64,000 nucleotides of DNA, taken from Pseudomonas fluorescens (lineage in GTDB: Bacteria > Pseudomonadota > Gammaproteobacteria > Pseudomonadales > Pseudomonadaceae). Positions 35,110 to 44,517 of the stretch are shown here, one piece after another (positions within the stretch are counted from its first letter, which is position 1; every line of letters starts with the position of its first letter). The position numbers were made by a program, and so were the translations under genes. The notes beneath the pieces were generated by a model. That model was not told where the DNA came from. It worked only from the letters and a program-made list of their open reading frames with translations, and ran no database searches. Location of the stretch: contig NZ_CABVII010000015.1 in NCBI RefSeq assembly GCF_902497995.1, positions 1 through 64,000 of the forward strand. Reading direction: 5' to 3'.

Positions 35110-35784
35110 TTACTTGGCGCGCAGGGTTTTTACGCCTTCGCTGGTACCCAGCAACAGCAAATCCGCCGGACGTGCCGCGAACAACCCATTTGTGACCACA
35201 CCAACGATGGCATTGATCTGCGTCTCCAGCTCCACCGGGTTAGTGATCTGCATGTTGAACACGTCGAGGATGATGTTGCCGTTGTCGGTCAGCACGCCTT
35301 CACGGTAAACCGGGTCGCCACCGAGCTTCACCAGCTCGCGGGCCACGTGGCTGCGGGCCATCGGGATCACTTCCACCGGCAGCGGGAACGCGCCGAGGAC
35401 CGGCACCAGCTTGCTCGCGTCGGCGATGCAGATGAAGGTCTTGGCCACGGCCGCGACGATCTTCTCGCGGGTCAGGGCTGCACCGCCGCCCTTGATCAGG
35501 TTCAGGTGCTCATCACTTTCATCGGCGCCGTCGACGTAGAACTCCAGGTCGCTGACCGTATTCAATTCATACACCGGGATGCCATGACCCTTGAGGCGCG
35601 CGGCGGTGGCTTCGGAGCTGGCGACTGCGCCGTCGAACGCGCCTTTGTGCCGGGCCAGGGCGTCGATGAAGCAGTTGGCGGTGGAGCCGGTGCCGACCCC
35701 GACAATGCTCTTGTCGTCGAGTTTCGGGAGGATGAAGTCGACGGCGGCCTGAGCCACTGCCTGTTTGAGTTGATCCTGGTTCAT
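35110..35784 (-). CDS. rpiA: Ribose-5-phosphate isomerase A
   Basis: A 224-residue isomerase interconverting ribulose 5-phosphate and ribose 5-phosphate. GVGTGSTANCFIDALA is the phosphate-binding segment, and DGADESDEHLNLIKGGGAAL holds the catalytic Asp and Lys. The start at 35784 (MNQDQLKQAV) follows CTCGGAGCCCGC; 34 more codons are open upstream but show no start signals. Confidence 0.95.
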   Translation of the reverse strand: MNQDQLKQAVAQAAVDFILPKLDDKSIVGVGTGSTANCFIDALARHKGAFDGAVASSEATAARLKGHGIPVYELNTVSDLEFYVDGADESDEHLNLIKGGGAALTREKIVAAVAKTFICIADASKLVPVLGAFPLPVEVIPMARSHVARELVKLGGDPVYREGVLTDNGNIILDVFNMQITNPVELETQINAIVGVVTNGLFAARPADLLLLGTSEGVKTLRAK

Positions 35785-35911
35785 GCGGGCTCCGAGGTGC
35801 CGAAGGAGGGACGAAAGGCCGGCATTATAGGCCTCGGGGCGGGGAAGGTCATTGCCCGATTGGCGGGCCGCGACGGTTACCTGCACCCGTGACCCTAACT
35901 GTGACCATTAA

Positions 35912-36004
35912 CTGTAGGAGCGAGGCTTGCCAGCGAAGAGGCCGTCACATGCAGCATAAATGTTGGCAGTTAGATCGCTTTCGCGGGCAAGCCTCGCTCC
36001 TACA
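35912..36004. repeat. REP pair (REPIN) between rpiA and ilvA
   Basis: Arms 35912-35941 and 35976-36004 lie in the divergent intergenic region, unusual because most copies here lie at gene ends. Confidence 0.88.
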
Positions 36005-36075
36005 AGTGTGGTCGTGCGCCCGAAAGCCGGGTTAGACTCCTTGACCCTGCCCAACTCGCCCAGTGATGCTTTCCG

Positions 36076-37590
36076 ATGCTCGAACAGTACGTCAAAAAGA
36101 TCCTCACCTCGCGCGTTTATGACGTTGCCGTAGAAACCCCTTTGCAGACTGCCCGCCAGCTTTCCGAGCGGTTGGGCAACGATATCTGGCTCAAGCGCGA
36201 AGACTTGCAGCCGGTGTTCTCGTTCAAGATTCGCGGCGCTTATAACAAGCTCACCCAGCTTTCCGATGAAGAACGTGCGCGCGGCGTCGTGACCGCTTCG
36301 GCGGGCAACCACGCGCAAGGCCTGGCCCTGGCGGCCAAGGTGCTGGGTGTGAAAGCCACCATCGTCATGCCCAAGACCACGCCGGAAATCAAAGTGGAAG
36401 GCGTGCGCTCCCGTGGCGGTAAAGTGGTGCTGCACGGCGATTCGTTTCCAGAAGCCCTGGCCTACTCGCTGAAACTGGTCGACGAAAAAGGCTACGTCTA
36501 CATTCACCCCTACGACGATCCCCATACCATTGCCGGGCAGGGCACGGTGGCGATGGAGATTCTGCGCCAGCACCCGGGGCGTCTGGATGCGATTTTCGTC
36601 CCGGTGGGCGGTGGCGGGCTGATTGCCGGGATCGCCGCGTATGTGAAATACCTGCGTCCGGAAATCAAGATCATCGGCGTCGAGCCCGACGATTCCAACT
36701 GCCTGCAAGCTGCCATGGCGGCCGGTGAGCGCGTGGTGCTGCCGACCGTGGGCCTCTTCGCCGACGGTGTCGCAGTGGCGCAAATCGGCCAGCACACCTT
36801 CGATATCTGCAAGGACCATGTGGATGAAGTGATCACCGTCAGTACCGACGAGATCTGTGCGGCGATCAAGGATATCTACGACGATACTCGCTCGATCACC
36901 GAACCTGCCGGCGCCTTGGGCGTTGCCGGGATCAAGAAGTACGTCGAGCAACATGGCATCACCGGGCATACCTTCGTCGCCATCGACTCCGGGGCCAACG
37001 TCAATTTTGACCGCCTGCGTCACGTTGCCGAACGTGCCGAACTGGGCGAGGGCCGCGAGGCCATCATCGCCGTGACCATCCCCGAGAAGCCAGGCAGCTT
37101 CAAGGCATTCTGCGAAGCCATCGGCAAACGCCAGATCACCGAATTCAACTACCGCTACAACACCGGCAGCGAAGCCCATATCTTCGTCGGCGTGCAGACG
37201 CACCCGGAAAACGATCCGCGCAGTGCGCTGCTTGCCAGTCTGACCGAGCAGGGTTTCCCGGTGCTCGACCTGACCGACAACGAACTGGCCAAGTTGCATA
37301 TCCGCCACATGGTCGGCGGGCGTGCGGCCCATGTCGTCGATGAAGTGGTGTTGCGTTTTGAATTCCCGGAGCGCCCCGGTGCGCTGTTCAACTTCCTCAA
37401 CAAACTCGGCGGGCGCTGGAACATCTCGATGTTCCACTACCGCAACCACGGAGCGGCCGATGGCCGTGTGGTCGCCGGGCTGCAAGTACCCCATGACGAA
37501 CGTCATCTGGTGCCGGCGGCACTGGAAGAAATCGGCTACCCGTACTGGGATGAAAGCGACAATCCGGCCTATCAGCTGTTTCTCGGCTGA
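36076..37590 (+). CDS. ilvA: Threonine dehydratase, biosynthetic (IlvA)
   Basis: A 504-residue PLP enzyme converting threonine to 2-oxobutanoate for isoleucine synthesis. The cofactor lysine is Lys51 in FSFKIRGAYNKL; ASAGNHAQGLALAA and the glycine loop VPVGGGGLIAGIAAYVK bind PLP phosphate. Two C-terminal ACT-like regulatory domains (about 325-400 and 420-495) indicate isoleucine/valine control. Length is normal for the regulated form. Confidence 0.96.
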   Translation: MLEQYVKKILTSRVYDVAVETPLQTARQLSERLGNDIWLKREDLQPVFSFKIRGAYNKLTQLSDEERARGVVTASAGNHAQGLALAAKVLGVKATIVMPKTTPEIKVEGVRSRGGKVVLHGDSFPEALAYSLKLVDEKGYVYIHPYDDPHTIAGQGTVAMEILRQHPGRLDAIFVPVGGGGLIAGIAAYVKYLRPEIKIIGVEPDDSNCLQAAMAAGERVVLPTVGLFADGVAVAQIGQHTFDICKDHVDEVITVSTDEICAAIKDIYDDTRSITEPAGALGVAGIKKYVEQHGITGHTFVAIDSGANVNFDRLRHVAERAELGEGREAIIAVTIPEKPGSFKAFCEAIGKRQITEFNYRYNTGSEAHIFVGVQTHPENDPRSALLASLTEQGFPVLDLTDNELAKLHIRHMVGGRAAHVVDEVVLRFEFPERPGALFNFLNKLGGRWNISMFHYRNHGAADGRVVAGLQVPHDERHLVPAALEEIGYPYWDESDNPAYQLFLG

Positions 37591-37628
37591 GGGGCTACGC
37601 TGATGGGCAGTCAATAAGGAATCGAACA

Positions 37629-38054
37629 ATGGAAACGCTAACCGCCCTGAAATTGGCGCACATCGTGGCAACGGTGCTGCTGTTGATCAGCGCGCCGGGG
37701 CTGGCGGTCTGGGTCTGGCGTGCGCGGCGCAACGGTGATGCGACGGCCCACACTCGCACGTTGCAGCGACCGGGGGTGTTCATCTGGGTGTTGATGGGGC
37801 TGGCTTTGCTGAGCATGCCGTTCACCGGGTGGTGGATGGTGCATCTGGTGGGCTGGCCGTTGGGGCAGACCTGGTTGCTGGCTTCGAGTGTGCTTTACAC
37901 CGTGGCGGCGCTGGGGTGGTTCTGGTTGGTGGTGCGGCTTAACAAGTTGCGCAAGGGGCCAGGAGGCAATGGCAAGTTCACCTTTGCCCTGGCACTGTTC
38001 AGCTTCGTCTGTTTTATCGCTATTGCGGGGTTGATGGGCGCCAAGCCTGTTTAA
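37629..38054 (+). CDS. DUF2269-type small membrane protein
   Basis: A 141-residue protein with four hydrophobic segments (about 8-28, 48-68, 75-102, 116-137). LKLAHIVATVLLLISAPGLA and FTGWWMVHLVGWPLGQTWLL fit DUF2269 membrane proteins. Function unknown. Confidence 0.7.
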   Translation: METLTALKLAHIVATVLLLISAPGLAVWVWRARRNGDATAHTRTLQRPGVFIWVLMGLALLSMPFTGWWMVHLVGWPLGQTWLLASSVLYTVAALGWFWLVVRLNKLRKGPGGNGKFTFALALFSFVCFIAIAGLMGAKPV

Positions 38055-38073
38055 GACGTTAGACCGAGTCGCC

Positions 38074-38169
38074 CCCTTCGCGAGCAAGCCCGCTCCCACA
38101 TTTGATCTGCGTCGTACACAAATTCTGTGTTCACTGAAGATCTAATGTGGGAGCGGGCTTGCCCGCGAA
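38074..38169. repeat. REP pair (REPIN)
   Basis: Arms 38075-38101 and 38144-38168 lie between the convergent DUF2269 and HAD genes. Confidence 0.9.
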
Positions 38170-38176
38170 ACCGATT

Positions 38177-38833
38177 TCAATCGCGCAACGAAATCACCGG
38201 CCAGCCACGCTTCTCGGCCTCGGCCCGCAAGTTCGGATCCGGATCAACCGCCACCGGATTCGCCACCTGCTCCAACAACGACAAATCATTCATCGAGTCG
38301 CTGTAGAAATAACTGTCCTCCAACGAATACCCGGTCTCTTCCAGCCAGCGATTCAGCCGCGTCACCTTACCTTCCCGGAAGCATGGGACGTCGGTGCTGC
38401 GCCCGGTGTAACGGCCATCAACCATTTCACACTCCGTGGCGATCAAGGTTTCGACACCGAGTCGCTGGGCAATCGGCCCGGTGACGAAGCGGTTGGTGGC
38501 GGTGATGATCACCAGTTTATCGCCGGCCTCGCGGTGCTTTGCCAACAGTTCGATGGCCTTGGGTAGCACGATCGGTTCGATGCAGTCGCGCATATAATCC
38601 AGGTGCCATTCGTCAAGCGTGGTCATCTCGGTGCGACCGAGGACTTCGAGGCAGAAGTTCAGGTACGCATCGTTATCCAGCTTGCCGGCCAGGTAGTCCT
38701 GATAAAACTCGTCGTTGCGTGCCTTGTAGGCGACGGCGTCGAGGAAGCCGCGCTCGCACAGGTAATCGCCCCAGGCGTGGTCACTGTCACCGCCCAGAAG
38801 CGTGTTGTCCAAGTCGAATAAAGCCAGGCGCAT
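38177..38833 (-). CDS. HAD-superfamily phosphatase (subclass IB)
   Basis: A 218-residue HAD enzyme of the SerB-related IB group. Motif I is LFDLDNTLL (Asp7 nucleophile, Asp9), motif II is VIITATNRF, and motif III/IV are the lysine of REGKVTRL and YFYSDSMNDLSLLE. A helical cap fills about residues 15-85. Related Pseudomonas proteins have been annotated as histidinol-phosphate or phosphoserine phosphatases; the sequence alone does not decide. Confidence 0.85.
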   Translation of the reverse strand: MRLALFDLDNTLLGGDSDHAWGDYLCERGFLDAVAYKARNDEFYQDYLAGKLDNDAYLNFCLEVLGRTEMTTLDEWHLDYMRDCIEPIVLPKAIELLAKHREAGDKLVIITATNRFVTGPIAQRLGVETLIATECEMVDGRYTGRSTDVPCFREGKVTRLNRWLEETGYSLEDSYFYSDSMNDLSLLEQVANPVAVDPDPNLRAEAEKRGWPVISLRD

Positions 38834-38976
38834 TGCAGTTACTCGCTGAAAAGTCTGTAGAAAGGCGTCCAGAATACGGACTTTTCACAAGAGTGCACAT
38901 AAGGTAGGCCGGCTCGTTGCTGCCTTCACAACCTTTGTGGAACAATGCGGCGACATGCGTTTGCGAGGTTGTTGCC

Positions 38977-39456
38977 GTGATCGACCCCGATGGTTTTCGC
39001 CCCAATGTCGGGATCATTCTGACGAATGATGCCGGCCAGGTGCTATGGGCTCGCCGTATCAATCAAGATGCCTGGCAGTTTCCGCAGGGAGGAATCAACC
39101 CCCAGGAGACGCCGGAAGACGCCTTGTACCGCGAGTTGAACGAAGAAGTGGGCCTGGAACGCGAAGATGTTGAAATACTCGCCTGCACCCGGGGCTGGTT
39201 GCGCTATCGTTTGCCGCAACGTCTGGTCAGGACCCACAGCCAACCGCTGTGCATCGGCCAGAAACAGAAATGGTTTCTCCTGCGCCTGATCTCCAACGAG
39301 CAGCGGGTGCGGATGGACTTGACCGGTAAACCGGAATTCGATGGCTGGCGCTGGGTCAGTTATTGGTATCCGTTGGGCCAGGTGGTGACATTCAAGCGCG
39401 AGGTGTATCGACGCGCTCTCAAAGAGCTTGCCCCGCGCCTTTTATCGCGCGACTGA
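38977..39456 (+). CDS. rppH: RNA pyrophosphohydrolase RppH
   Basis: A 159-residue Nudix hydrolase that removes pyrophosphate from the 5' end of mRNA and starts decay. The start is GTG at 38977 (MIDPDGFRPNVGI), matching the family N-terminus; an upstream ATG would add 20 unrelated residues. The Nudix box reads GGINPQETPEDALYREL followed by NEEVGL. It is 22 bp upstream of ptsP, a pairing common in gamma-proteobacteria. Confidence 0.95.
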   Translation: MIDPDGFRPNVGIILTNDAGQVLWARRINQDAWQFPQGGINPQETPEDALYRELNEEVGLEREDVEILACTRGWLRYRLPQRLVRTHSQPLCIGQKQKWFLLRLISNEQRVRMDLTGKPEFDGWRWVSYWYPLGQVVTFKREVYRRALKELAPRLLSRD

Positions 39457-39478
39457 CGACGGAGTTCGACCCCGAGCC

Positions 39479-41758
39479 ATGCTCAATACGCTGCGCAAGA
39501 TCGTCCAGGAAGTTAACTCCGCCAAGGATCTCAAGACGGCGTTGGGGATTATTGTGTTGCGCGTCAAAGAGGCCATGGGCAGCCAGGTCTGCTCGGTCTA
39601 CCTGCTTGATCCCGAGACCAACCGTTTCGTGCTGATGGCCACCGAGGGTTTGAACAAGCGCTCGATCGGCAAGGTCAGCATGGCCCCCAATGAAGGTCTG
39701 GTCGGCCTGGTCGGTACGCGTGAAGAACCCCTGAACCTCGAAAACGCCGCGGATCACCCGCGCTATCGCTACTTCGCCGAAACCGGCGAAGAACGCTACG
39801 CCTCGTTCCTCGGGGCACCGATCATTCACCACCGCCGCGTCGTCGGCGTGTTGGTCATCCAGCAAAAAGAACGCCGCCAGTTCGATGAAGGTGAAGAAGC
39901 CTTCCTCGTGACCATGAGCGCCCAGCTCGCCGGCGTTATCGCCCATGCCGAGGCCACCGGGTCGATCCGTGGCCTGGGGCGCCAGGGCAAAGGCATCCAG
40001 GAAGCAAAGTTCGTCGGCGTGCCGGGTTCGCCGGGTGCAGCGGTCGGTACCGCGGTGGTCATGTTGCCGCCGGCCGATCTGGACGTGGTGCCCGACAAGA
40101 CCATCACTGACATCGCTGCCGAACTCGGGCTGTTCAAGACTGCCATCGAAGGCGTGCGCGCCGACATGCGCGCCTTGTCGGCCAAGCTCGCGAACCAGTT
40201 GCGCCCGGAAGAGCGCGCGCTGTTCGATGTCTACCTGATGATGCTCGACGATGCCTCGCTCGGCAGCGAAATTACCACCGTGATCAAGACCGGCCAATGG
40301 GCCCAGGGCGCGTTGCGCCAAGTGGTCACTGAGCACGTCAACCGCTTCGAATTGATGGACGACGCCTACCTGCGTGAACGAGCCTCCGACGTCAAGGACC
40401 TCGGTCGGCGCTTGCTCGCTTATCTGCAGGAAGAGCGTCAGCAGACCCTGGTCTATCCCGACAACAGCATCCTGATCAGCGAAGAATTGACGCCGGCGAT
40501 GCTCGGCGAGGTGCCGGAAGGCAAGCTGGTCGGTCTGGTCTCGGTACTCGGTTCCGGCAACTCCCATGTGGCGATCCTGGCGCGCGCCATGGGCATTCCG
40601 ACGGTGATGGGCCTGGTCGACCTGCCGTACTCCAAGGTCGACGGCATCCAGATGATCGTCGACGGCTATCACGGCGAGGTCTACACCAACCCCAGCGAAG
40701 TGCTGCGCAAGCAATTCGCCGAAGTGGTCGAGGAAGAGAAGCAGCTGGCCCTCGGGCTGGATGCGCTGCGGGATTTGCCGTGCATTACCCTCGATGGCCA
40801 CCGCATGCCGCTGTGGGTCAACACCGGCCTGCTGGCGGACGTGGCTCGGGCGCAGAAGCGTGGCGCTGAAGGTGTCGGTCTGTACCGCACCGAAGTGCCG
40901 TTCATGATCAACCAGCGTTTTCCGAGCGAAAAAGAGCAACTGGCGATCTATCGCGAGCAGCTCGCTGCGTTCCATCCACAACCGGTGACCATGCGCAGCC
41001 TGGACATCGGTGGCGACAAATCGCTGTCGTACTTCCCCATCAAGGAAGACAACCCATTTCTCGGCTGGCGCGGCATTCGCGTCACCCTCGATCACCCGGA
41101 AATCTTCCTGGTCCAGACCCGCGCGATGCTCAAGGCCAGCGAAGGCCTGAACAACCTGCGGATTCTGCTGCCGATGATCTCCGGCATCCACGAACTGGAA
41201 GAAGCCCTGCACCTGATCCACCGGGCCTGGGGTGAAATCCGCGACGAAGGCTGCGATGTGCCGATGCCACCGATCGGCGTGATGATCGAAATTCCGGCGG
41301 CGGTTTATCAGACCAAGGAACTGGCACGGCAAGTGGACTTCCTGTCGGTCGGTTCCAACGACCTGACCCAGTACCTGTTGGCCGTGGATCGAAACAACCC
41401 GCGAGTAGCCGACCTCTACGACTACCTGCACCCGGCGGTACTGCAAGCGCTGCAGAACGTGGTGCGCGATGCCCATGCCGAAGGCAAACCGGTGAGCATC
41501 TGCGGTGAAATGGCCGGTGACCCGGCAGCGGCGGTGCTGTTGATGGCGATGGGTTTCGATAGCCTGTCGATGAACGCCACCAACCTGCCGAAAGTGAAAT
41601 GGATGCTGCGCCAGATCAACCTGAGCAAGGCCAAGGAATTGCTGGCGGAGTTGATGACCATCGACAACCCGCAAGTGATTCACAGTTCGCTGCAGCTGGC
41701 GCTGAAGAACCTTGGGTTGGCGCGGATGATCAATCCGGCTTCGGCCAAAACCCTTTAA
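39479..41758 (+). CDS. ptsP: PTS-Nitro phosphoenolpyruvate-protein phosphotransferase PtsP
   Basis: A 759-residue EI-Ntr, first enzyme of the nitrogen-related phosphotransfer chain to NPr and EIIA-Ntr. A GAF domain covers about residues 1-150, then the PEP-utiliser domains with the phospho-accepting histidine in GSGNSHVAILARAMGIPTVM. The C-terminal TIM barrel contains GLYRTEVPFM and FLSVGSNDLTQYLLAVDRNN. Start at 39479 (MLNTLRKIVQEV) is the family start; upstream in-frame codons overlap rppH. Confidence 0.95.
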   Translation: MLNTLRKIVQEVNSAKDLKTALGIIVLRVKEAMGSQVCSVYLLDPETNRFVLMATEGLNKRSIGKVSMAPNEGLVGLVGTREEPLNLENAADHPRYRYFAETGEERYASFLGAPIIHHRRVVGVLVIQQKERRQFDEGEEAFLVTMSAQLAGVIAHAEATGSIRGLGRQGKGIQEAKFVGVPGSPGAAVGTAVVMLPPADLDVVPDKTITDIAAELGLFKTAIEGVRADMRALSAKLANQLRPEERALFDVYLMMLDDASLGSEITTVIKTGQWAQGALRQVVTEHVNRFELMDDAYLRERASDVKDLGRRLLAYLQEERQQTLVYPDNSILISEELTPAMLGEVPEGKLVGLVSVLGSGNSHVAILARAMGIPTVMGLVDLPYSKVDGIQMIVDGYHGEVYTNPSEVLRKQFAEVVEEEKQLALGLDALRDLPCITLDGHRMPLWVNTGLLADVARAQKRGAEGVGLYRTEVPFMINQRFPSEKEQLAIYREQLAAFHPQPVTMRSLDIGGDKSLSYFPIKEDNPFLGWRGIRVTLDHPEIFLVQTRAMLKASEGLNNLRILLPMISGIHELEEALHLIHRAWGEIRDEGCDVPMPPIGVMIEIPAAVYQTKELARQVDFLSVGSNDLTQYLLAVDRNNPRVADLYDYLHPAVLQALQNVVRDAHAEGKPVSICGEMAGDPAAAVLLMAMGFDSLSMNATNLPKVKWMLRQINLSKAKELLAELMTIDNPQVIHSSLQLALKNLGLARMINPASAKTL

Positions 41759-41773
41759 AAAGGCTGATGGCCC

Positions 41774-41896
41774 TTTCGCGGGCAAGTCGGATCGCCGCAC
41801 CGCTCGCTCCTACAGATTTGTGTCGTTCCCGCGCTTTGCGAACGACGCGGACCCGTAGGGGCGAGCGGTGCGGCGATCCGACTTGCCCGCGAAGGC
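41774..41896. repeat. REPIN with lengthened arms (TCGGATCGCCGCACC insertion)
   Basis: Both arms (41774-41814 and 41853-41895) carry an extra 15-base block TCGGATCGCCGCACC, or its complement, between GCGGGCAAG and GCTCGCTCC. The arms remain complementary over about 40 bp. Confidence 0.88.
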
Positions 41897-41917
41897 GTCA
41901 GTCCTGACAATAGAGAT

Positions 41918-42664
41918 CTAAACCCTGATCTCCACTTCCCCAAGATGCCCGCCATACGGCCCGAAACTCCGCTCGACCATATGCCGCGTCCCATCCGCAT
42001 GCACGATCAACGCCGTGCTCGCCCGTGTCCCATAAGTCGGGCTGGCAATAAACACACTCGACAGCAACGTCTCGGTAGCCAACCCCACCCCGGTATCCGG
42101 TAACTCCGCAAAGGGCGCCGTCTGCGGATCGTTCAGCAGCGCCAATAGCGACTGAGGCTGCGGATCGTCCAGCACTTCCTCCAGCGCCGCCCGCGCCTTC
42201 AGCAACTTGGGCCACGGCGTATCCAGCCCGGCGTTCGACAATCCATAAACCCCCGGTGGCAGCATCACCGCCTCAGCCTCCCGGGCATTGAAGTGCCACA
42301 GCTCGTTGGCATTGCCGATCAGTAAGTTAAACCCGGCGTATTCGATCGAACGTGCAACAACGTCGCTCAAATAGTCATCAATCGGCCTATCCCCGGCGAG
42401 AAACCGCGCCACCAGTTCCCCTCGCGATTTTCGCGCGGGCGGTTGATGAGGGTCGCGAATATTGGTCAGCGCAGCGAAGCGTCCATTGGCACCGATACCC
42501 AGCCAGGTGCCGCCGGCCTCCAGGTCGCGACCGGCATAAACCTGCGGCGATTCGGGCCATTGCGCCAGCGGCAGGCTGGGGCGGGCGTAGAATTCGTCAC
42601 GGTTGGCGGCGACGACCAGCGGCTGGGTGTGACCGGGGCGCCAGGCAAAGACAATCAGGCACAT
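41918..42664 (-). CDS. NRDE/TANGO2-family protein
   Basis: A 248-residue protein. The start at 42664 gives MCLIVFAWRPGH, the usual N-terminus with Cys2 as a possible Ntn nucleophile. NRDEFYARP at about 21 gives the family its name, and GGTWLGIGANGRFAALTN and RGELVARFLAG follow. Human TANGO2 and bacterial HtpA relatives have been linked to heme handling; the role here is not shown. Confidence 0.85.
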   Translation of the reverse strand: MCLIVFAWRPGHTQPLVVAANRDEFYARPSLPLAQWPESPQVYAGRDLEAGGTWLGIGANGRFAALTNIRDPHQPPARKSRGELVARFLAGDRPIDDYLSDVVARSIEYAGFNLLIGNANELWHFNAREAEAVMLPPGVYGLSNAGLDTPWPKLLKARAALEEVLDDPQPQSLLALLNDPQTAPFAELPDTGVGLATETLLSSVFIASPTYGTRASTALIVHADGTRHMVERSFGPYGGHLGEVEIRV

Positions 42665-42797
42665 AAGGTGATCCATGTGTGTTTTTTGCCCACTCTACGC
42701 AGTCATCGAGCGGGTATCCATCGCCATCCAGTGGAGCTTGAGGCCATGCATCCGTTACCATGCCGCTCCTATTTTCGGGACGCGGGCGGGGACGGCC

Positions 42798-43580
42798 ATG
42801 GAATTTCTACTGTACCTGGCGCTGGGCGCCTGTGCAGGCGTGCTGGCCGGGCTGTTCGGGGTGGGTGGCGGAATCATCATCGTCCCGGTACTGGTGTTCA
42901 GTTTCACCTTGCAGGGCTTCGATGCGTCAATTTTGACCCACCTGGCGGTCGGCACTTCACTGGCGACGATCATCTTTACCTCGATCAATGCCATCCGCGA
43001 GCACCATCGCCGCGGTGCCGTGCGTTGGCCGGTTTTTGCCTGGATGACCGTCGGTATACTCATCGGCGCCGGTTTCGGTGCGCTGACCGCCGAATCGATC
43101 TCCGGGCCAAACCTGCAGAAAATCATTGGCGTATTTGCGCTGATCATCGCGGTTCAGCTCGCCTTGGATGTCAAGCCGAAAGCCAGCCGCACCGTGCCCG
43201 GCAAAGTCGGTCTGACCGTGGCCGGTAGTGTGATTGGCTGGGCTTCGGCGATTTTCGGGATTGGCGGCGGTTCGTTGACTGTGCCGTTTTTGACCTGGCG
43301 CAGCGTACCGATGCAGCAAGCCGTGGCGACTTCATCCGCCTGCGGCCTGCCAATTGCCTTGTCCAGTGCATTATTTTTCATGATTCTGGGGTGGCACGAT
43401 CCCTTGTTGCCGGCCCATAGTCTCGGTTTTATTTATTTGCCGGCGCTGCTGGGGATCGCCCTGACCAGCATGGTGTTCGCCCGCCTCGGTGCACGACTGG
43501 CCCACAGCCTGTCGCCGCGCTTGCTGAAAAGACTGTTCGCCGCTTTGCTGTGCTGCGTAGGGCTGAGCTTCCTGCTCTGA
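42798..43580 (+). CDS. TauE/SafE-family membrane exporter
   Basis: A 260-residue membrane protein with seven to eight hydrophobic segments. LALGACAGVLAGLFGVGGG and the second-half repeat GWASAIFGIGGGSLTVPFL are the paired glycine-rich signatures of the family. The start at 42798 is preferred; earlier in-frame codons overlap the divergent NRDE promoter. Members export sulfite, sulfoacetate or other anions; the substrate here is unknown. lgt follows 82 bp downstream. Confidence 0.87.
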   Translation: MEFLLYLALGACAGVLAGLFGVGGGIIIVPVLVFSFTLQGFDASILTHLAVGTSLATIIFTSINAIREHHRRGAVRWPVFAWMTVGILIGAGFGALTAESISGPNLQKIIGVFALIIAVQLALDVKPKASRTVPGKVGLTVAGSVIGWASAIFGIGGGSLTVPFLTWRSVPMQQAVATSSACGLPIALSSALFFMILGWHDPLLPAHSLGFIYLPALLGIALTSMVFARLGARLAHSLSPRLLKRLFAALLCCVGLSFLL

Positions 43581-43662
43581 CGCGCGTCGCAATGCTGGCT
43601 TAATCCTGGCGTGACAGCGTCCCCGGGAATTTTGAAGGTTTCAACTCTAACGAGGAGTCGCA

Positions 43663-44469
43663 ATGCTGCCTTACCCGCAGATCGACCCGGTGGCCCTGGC
43701 CATCGGTCCGCTGAAAATCCACTGGTACGGCCTGATGTACCTGATCGGCATCGGCGGCGCGTGGTGGCTGGCGTCCCGCCGGCTGAACCGCTTCGACCCG
43801 ACCTGGAGCAAGGAGAAACTCTCCGACATGGTGTTCTGGATGTCGATGGGCGTCATTGTCGGCGGCCGCCTGGGCTATGTGCTGTTCTATGATCTGAACG
43901 CGTACCTGGCCAATCCGACGCTGATCTTCGAGGTGTGGAAGGGCGGCATGTCGTTCCACGGCGGTTTCATCGGCGTGATGCTGGCGGCGTTGTGGTTCGG
44001 TAAAAAGAACGGCAAGTCGTTCTTCCAGCTGATGGATTTTGTCGCACCGATGGTGCCGATCGGCCTGGGTGCCGGGCGTATCGGCAATTTCATCAACGCC
44101 GAATTATGGGGCAAGGCAACCGACGTGCCGTGGGCGATGGTCTTCCCGACCGACCCGGCGCAACTGGCGCGTCACCCGTCGCAGCTGTATCAGTTCGCGC
44201 TCGAAGGCGTGGCGCTGTTTGCCATCCTCTGGTTGTTCTCGCGCAAGCCGCGGCCGACCATGGCGGTGTCCGGGATGTTCGCGCTGTTCTATGGCATCTT
44301 CCGTTTCATCGTGGAATTCGTTCGGGTGCCGGACGCGCAGCTGGGCTATCTGGCCTGGAACTGGCTGACCATGGGTCAGGTACTGTGCATCCCGATGATC
44401 GTCGGCGGTCTGTTCCTGATCTGGCTGGCCTATCATCGCGCGCCGGCGGCTCCCGCGGCAGCTGTATAA
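43663..44469 (+). CDS. lgt: Prolipoprotein diacylglyceryl transferase
   Basis: A 268-residue inner-membrane enzyme that attaches diacylglycerol to the lipobox cysteine. The Lgt signature GRIGNFINAELWGKATDVPW is visible near residue 140 with GGMSFHGGFIG before it. Seven membrane segments are predicted. Start follows CGAGGAGTCGCA. thyA follows 48 bp downstream. Confidence 0.96.
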   Translation: MLPYPQIDPVALAIGPLKIHWYGLMYLIGIGGAWWLASRRLNRFDPTWSKEKLSDMVFWMSMGVIVGGRLGYVLFYDLNAYLANPTLIFEVWKGGMSFHGGFIGVMLAALWFGKKNGKSFFQLMDFVAPMVPIGLGAGRIGNFINAELWGKATDVPWAMVFPTDPAQLARHPSQLYQFALEGVALFAILWLFSRKPRPTMAVSGMFALFYGIFRFIVEFVRVPDAQLGYLAWNWLTMGQVLCIPMIVGGLFLIWLAYHRAPAAPAAAV

Positions 44470-44473
44470 ATTC

Positions 44474-44500
44474 GAACCCCGGGGTGACGACCCCGGGTTC
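44474..44500. other. Strong hairpin between lgt and thyA
   Basis: GAACCCCGGGGT-GACG-ACCCCGGGTTC forms a GC-rich stem with one bulged C and no T-run, ending 17 bases before the thyA start. It could protect the lgt mRNA or tune thyA translation. Confidence 0.55.
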
Positions 44501-44517
44501 AAGGACACAGGTAACTC

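Noticed and set aside
35908..37671. 587-codon open frame opposite ilvA
   Set aside because: It runs through the REPIN and mirrors ilvA; composition is an artefact of third-position GC.
39419..41800. 793-codon open frame on the minus strand opposite ptsP
   Set aside because: It mirrors ptsP in a GC-rich gene, has no family resemblance or start signals; ptsP has all motifs.
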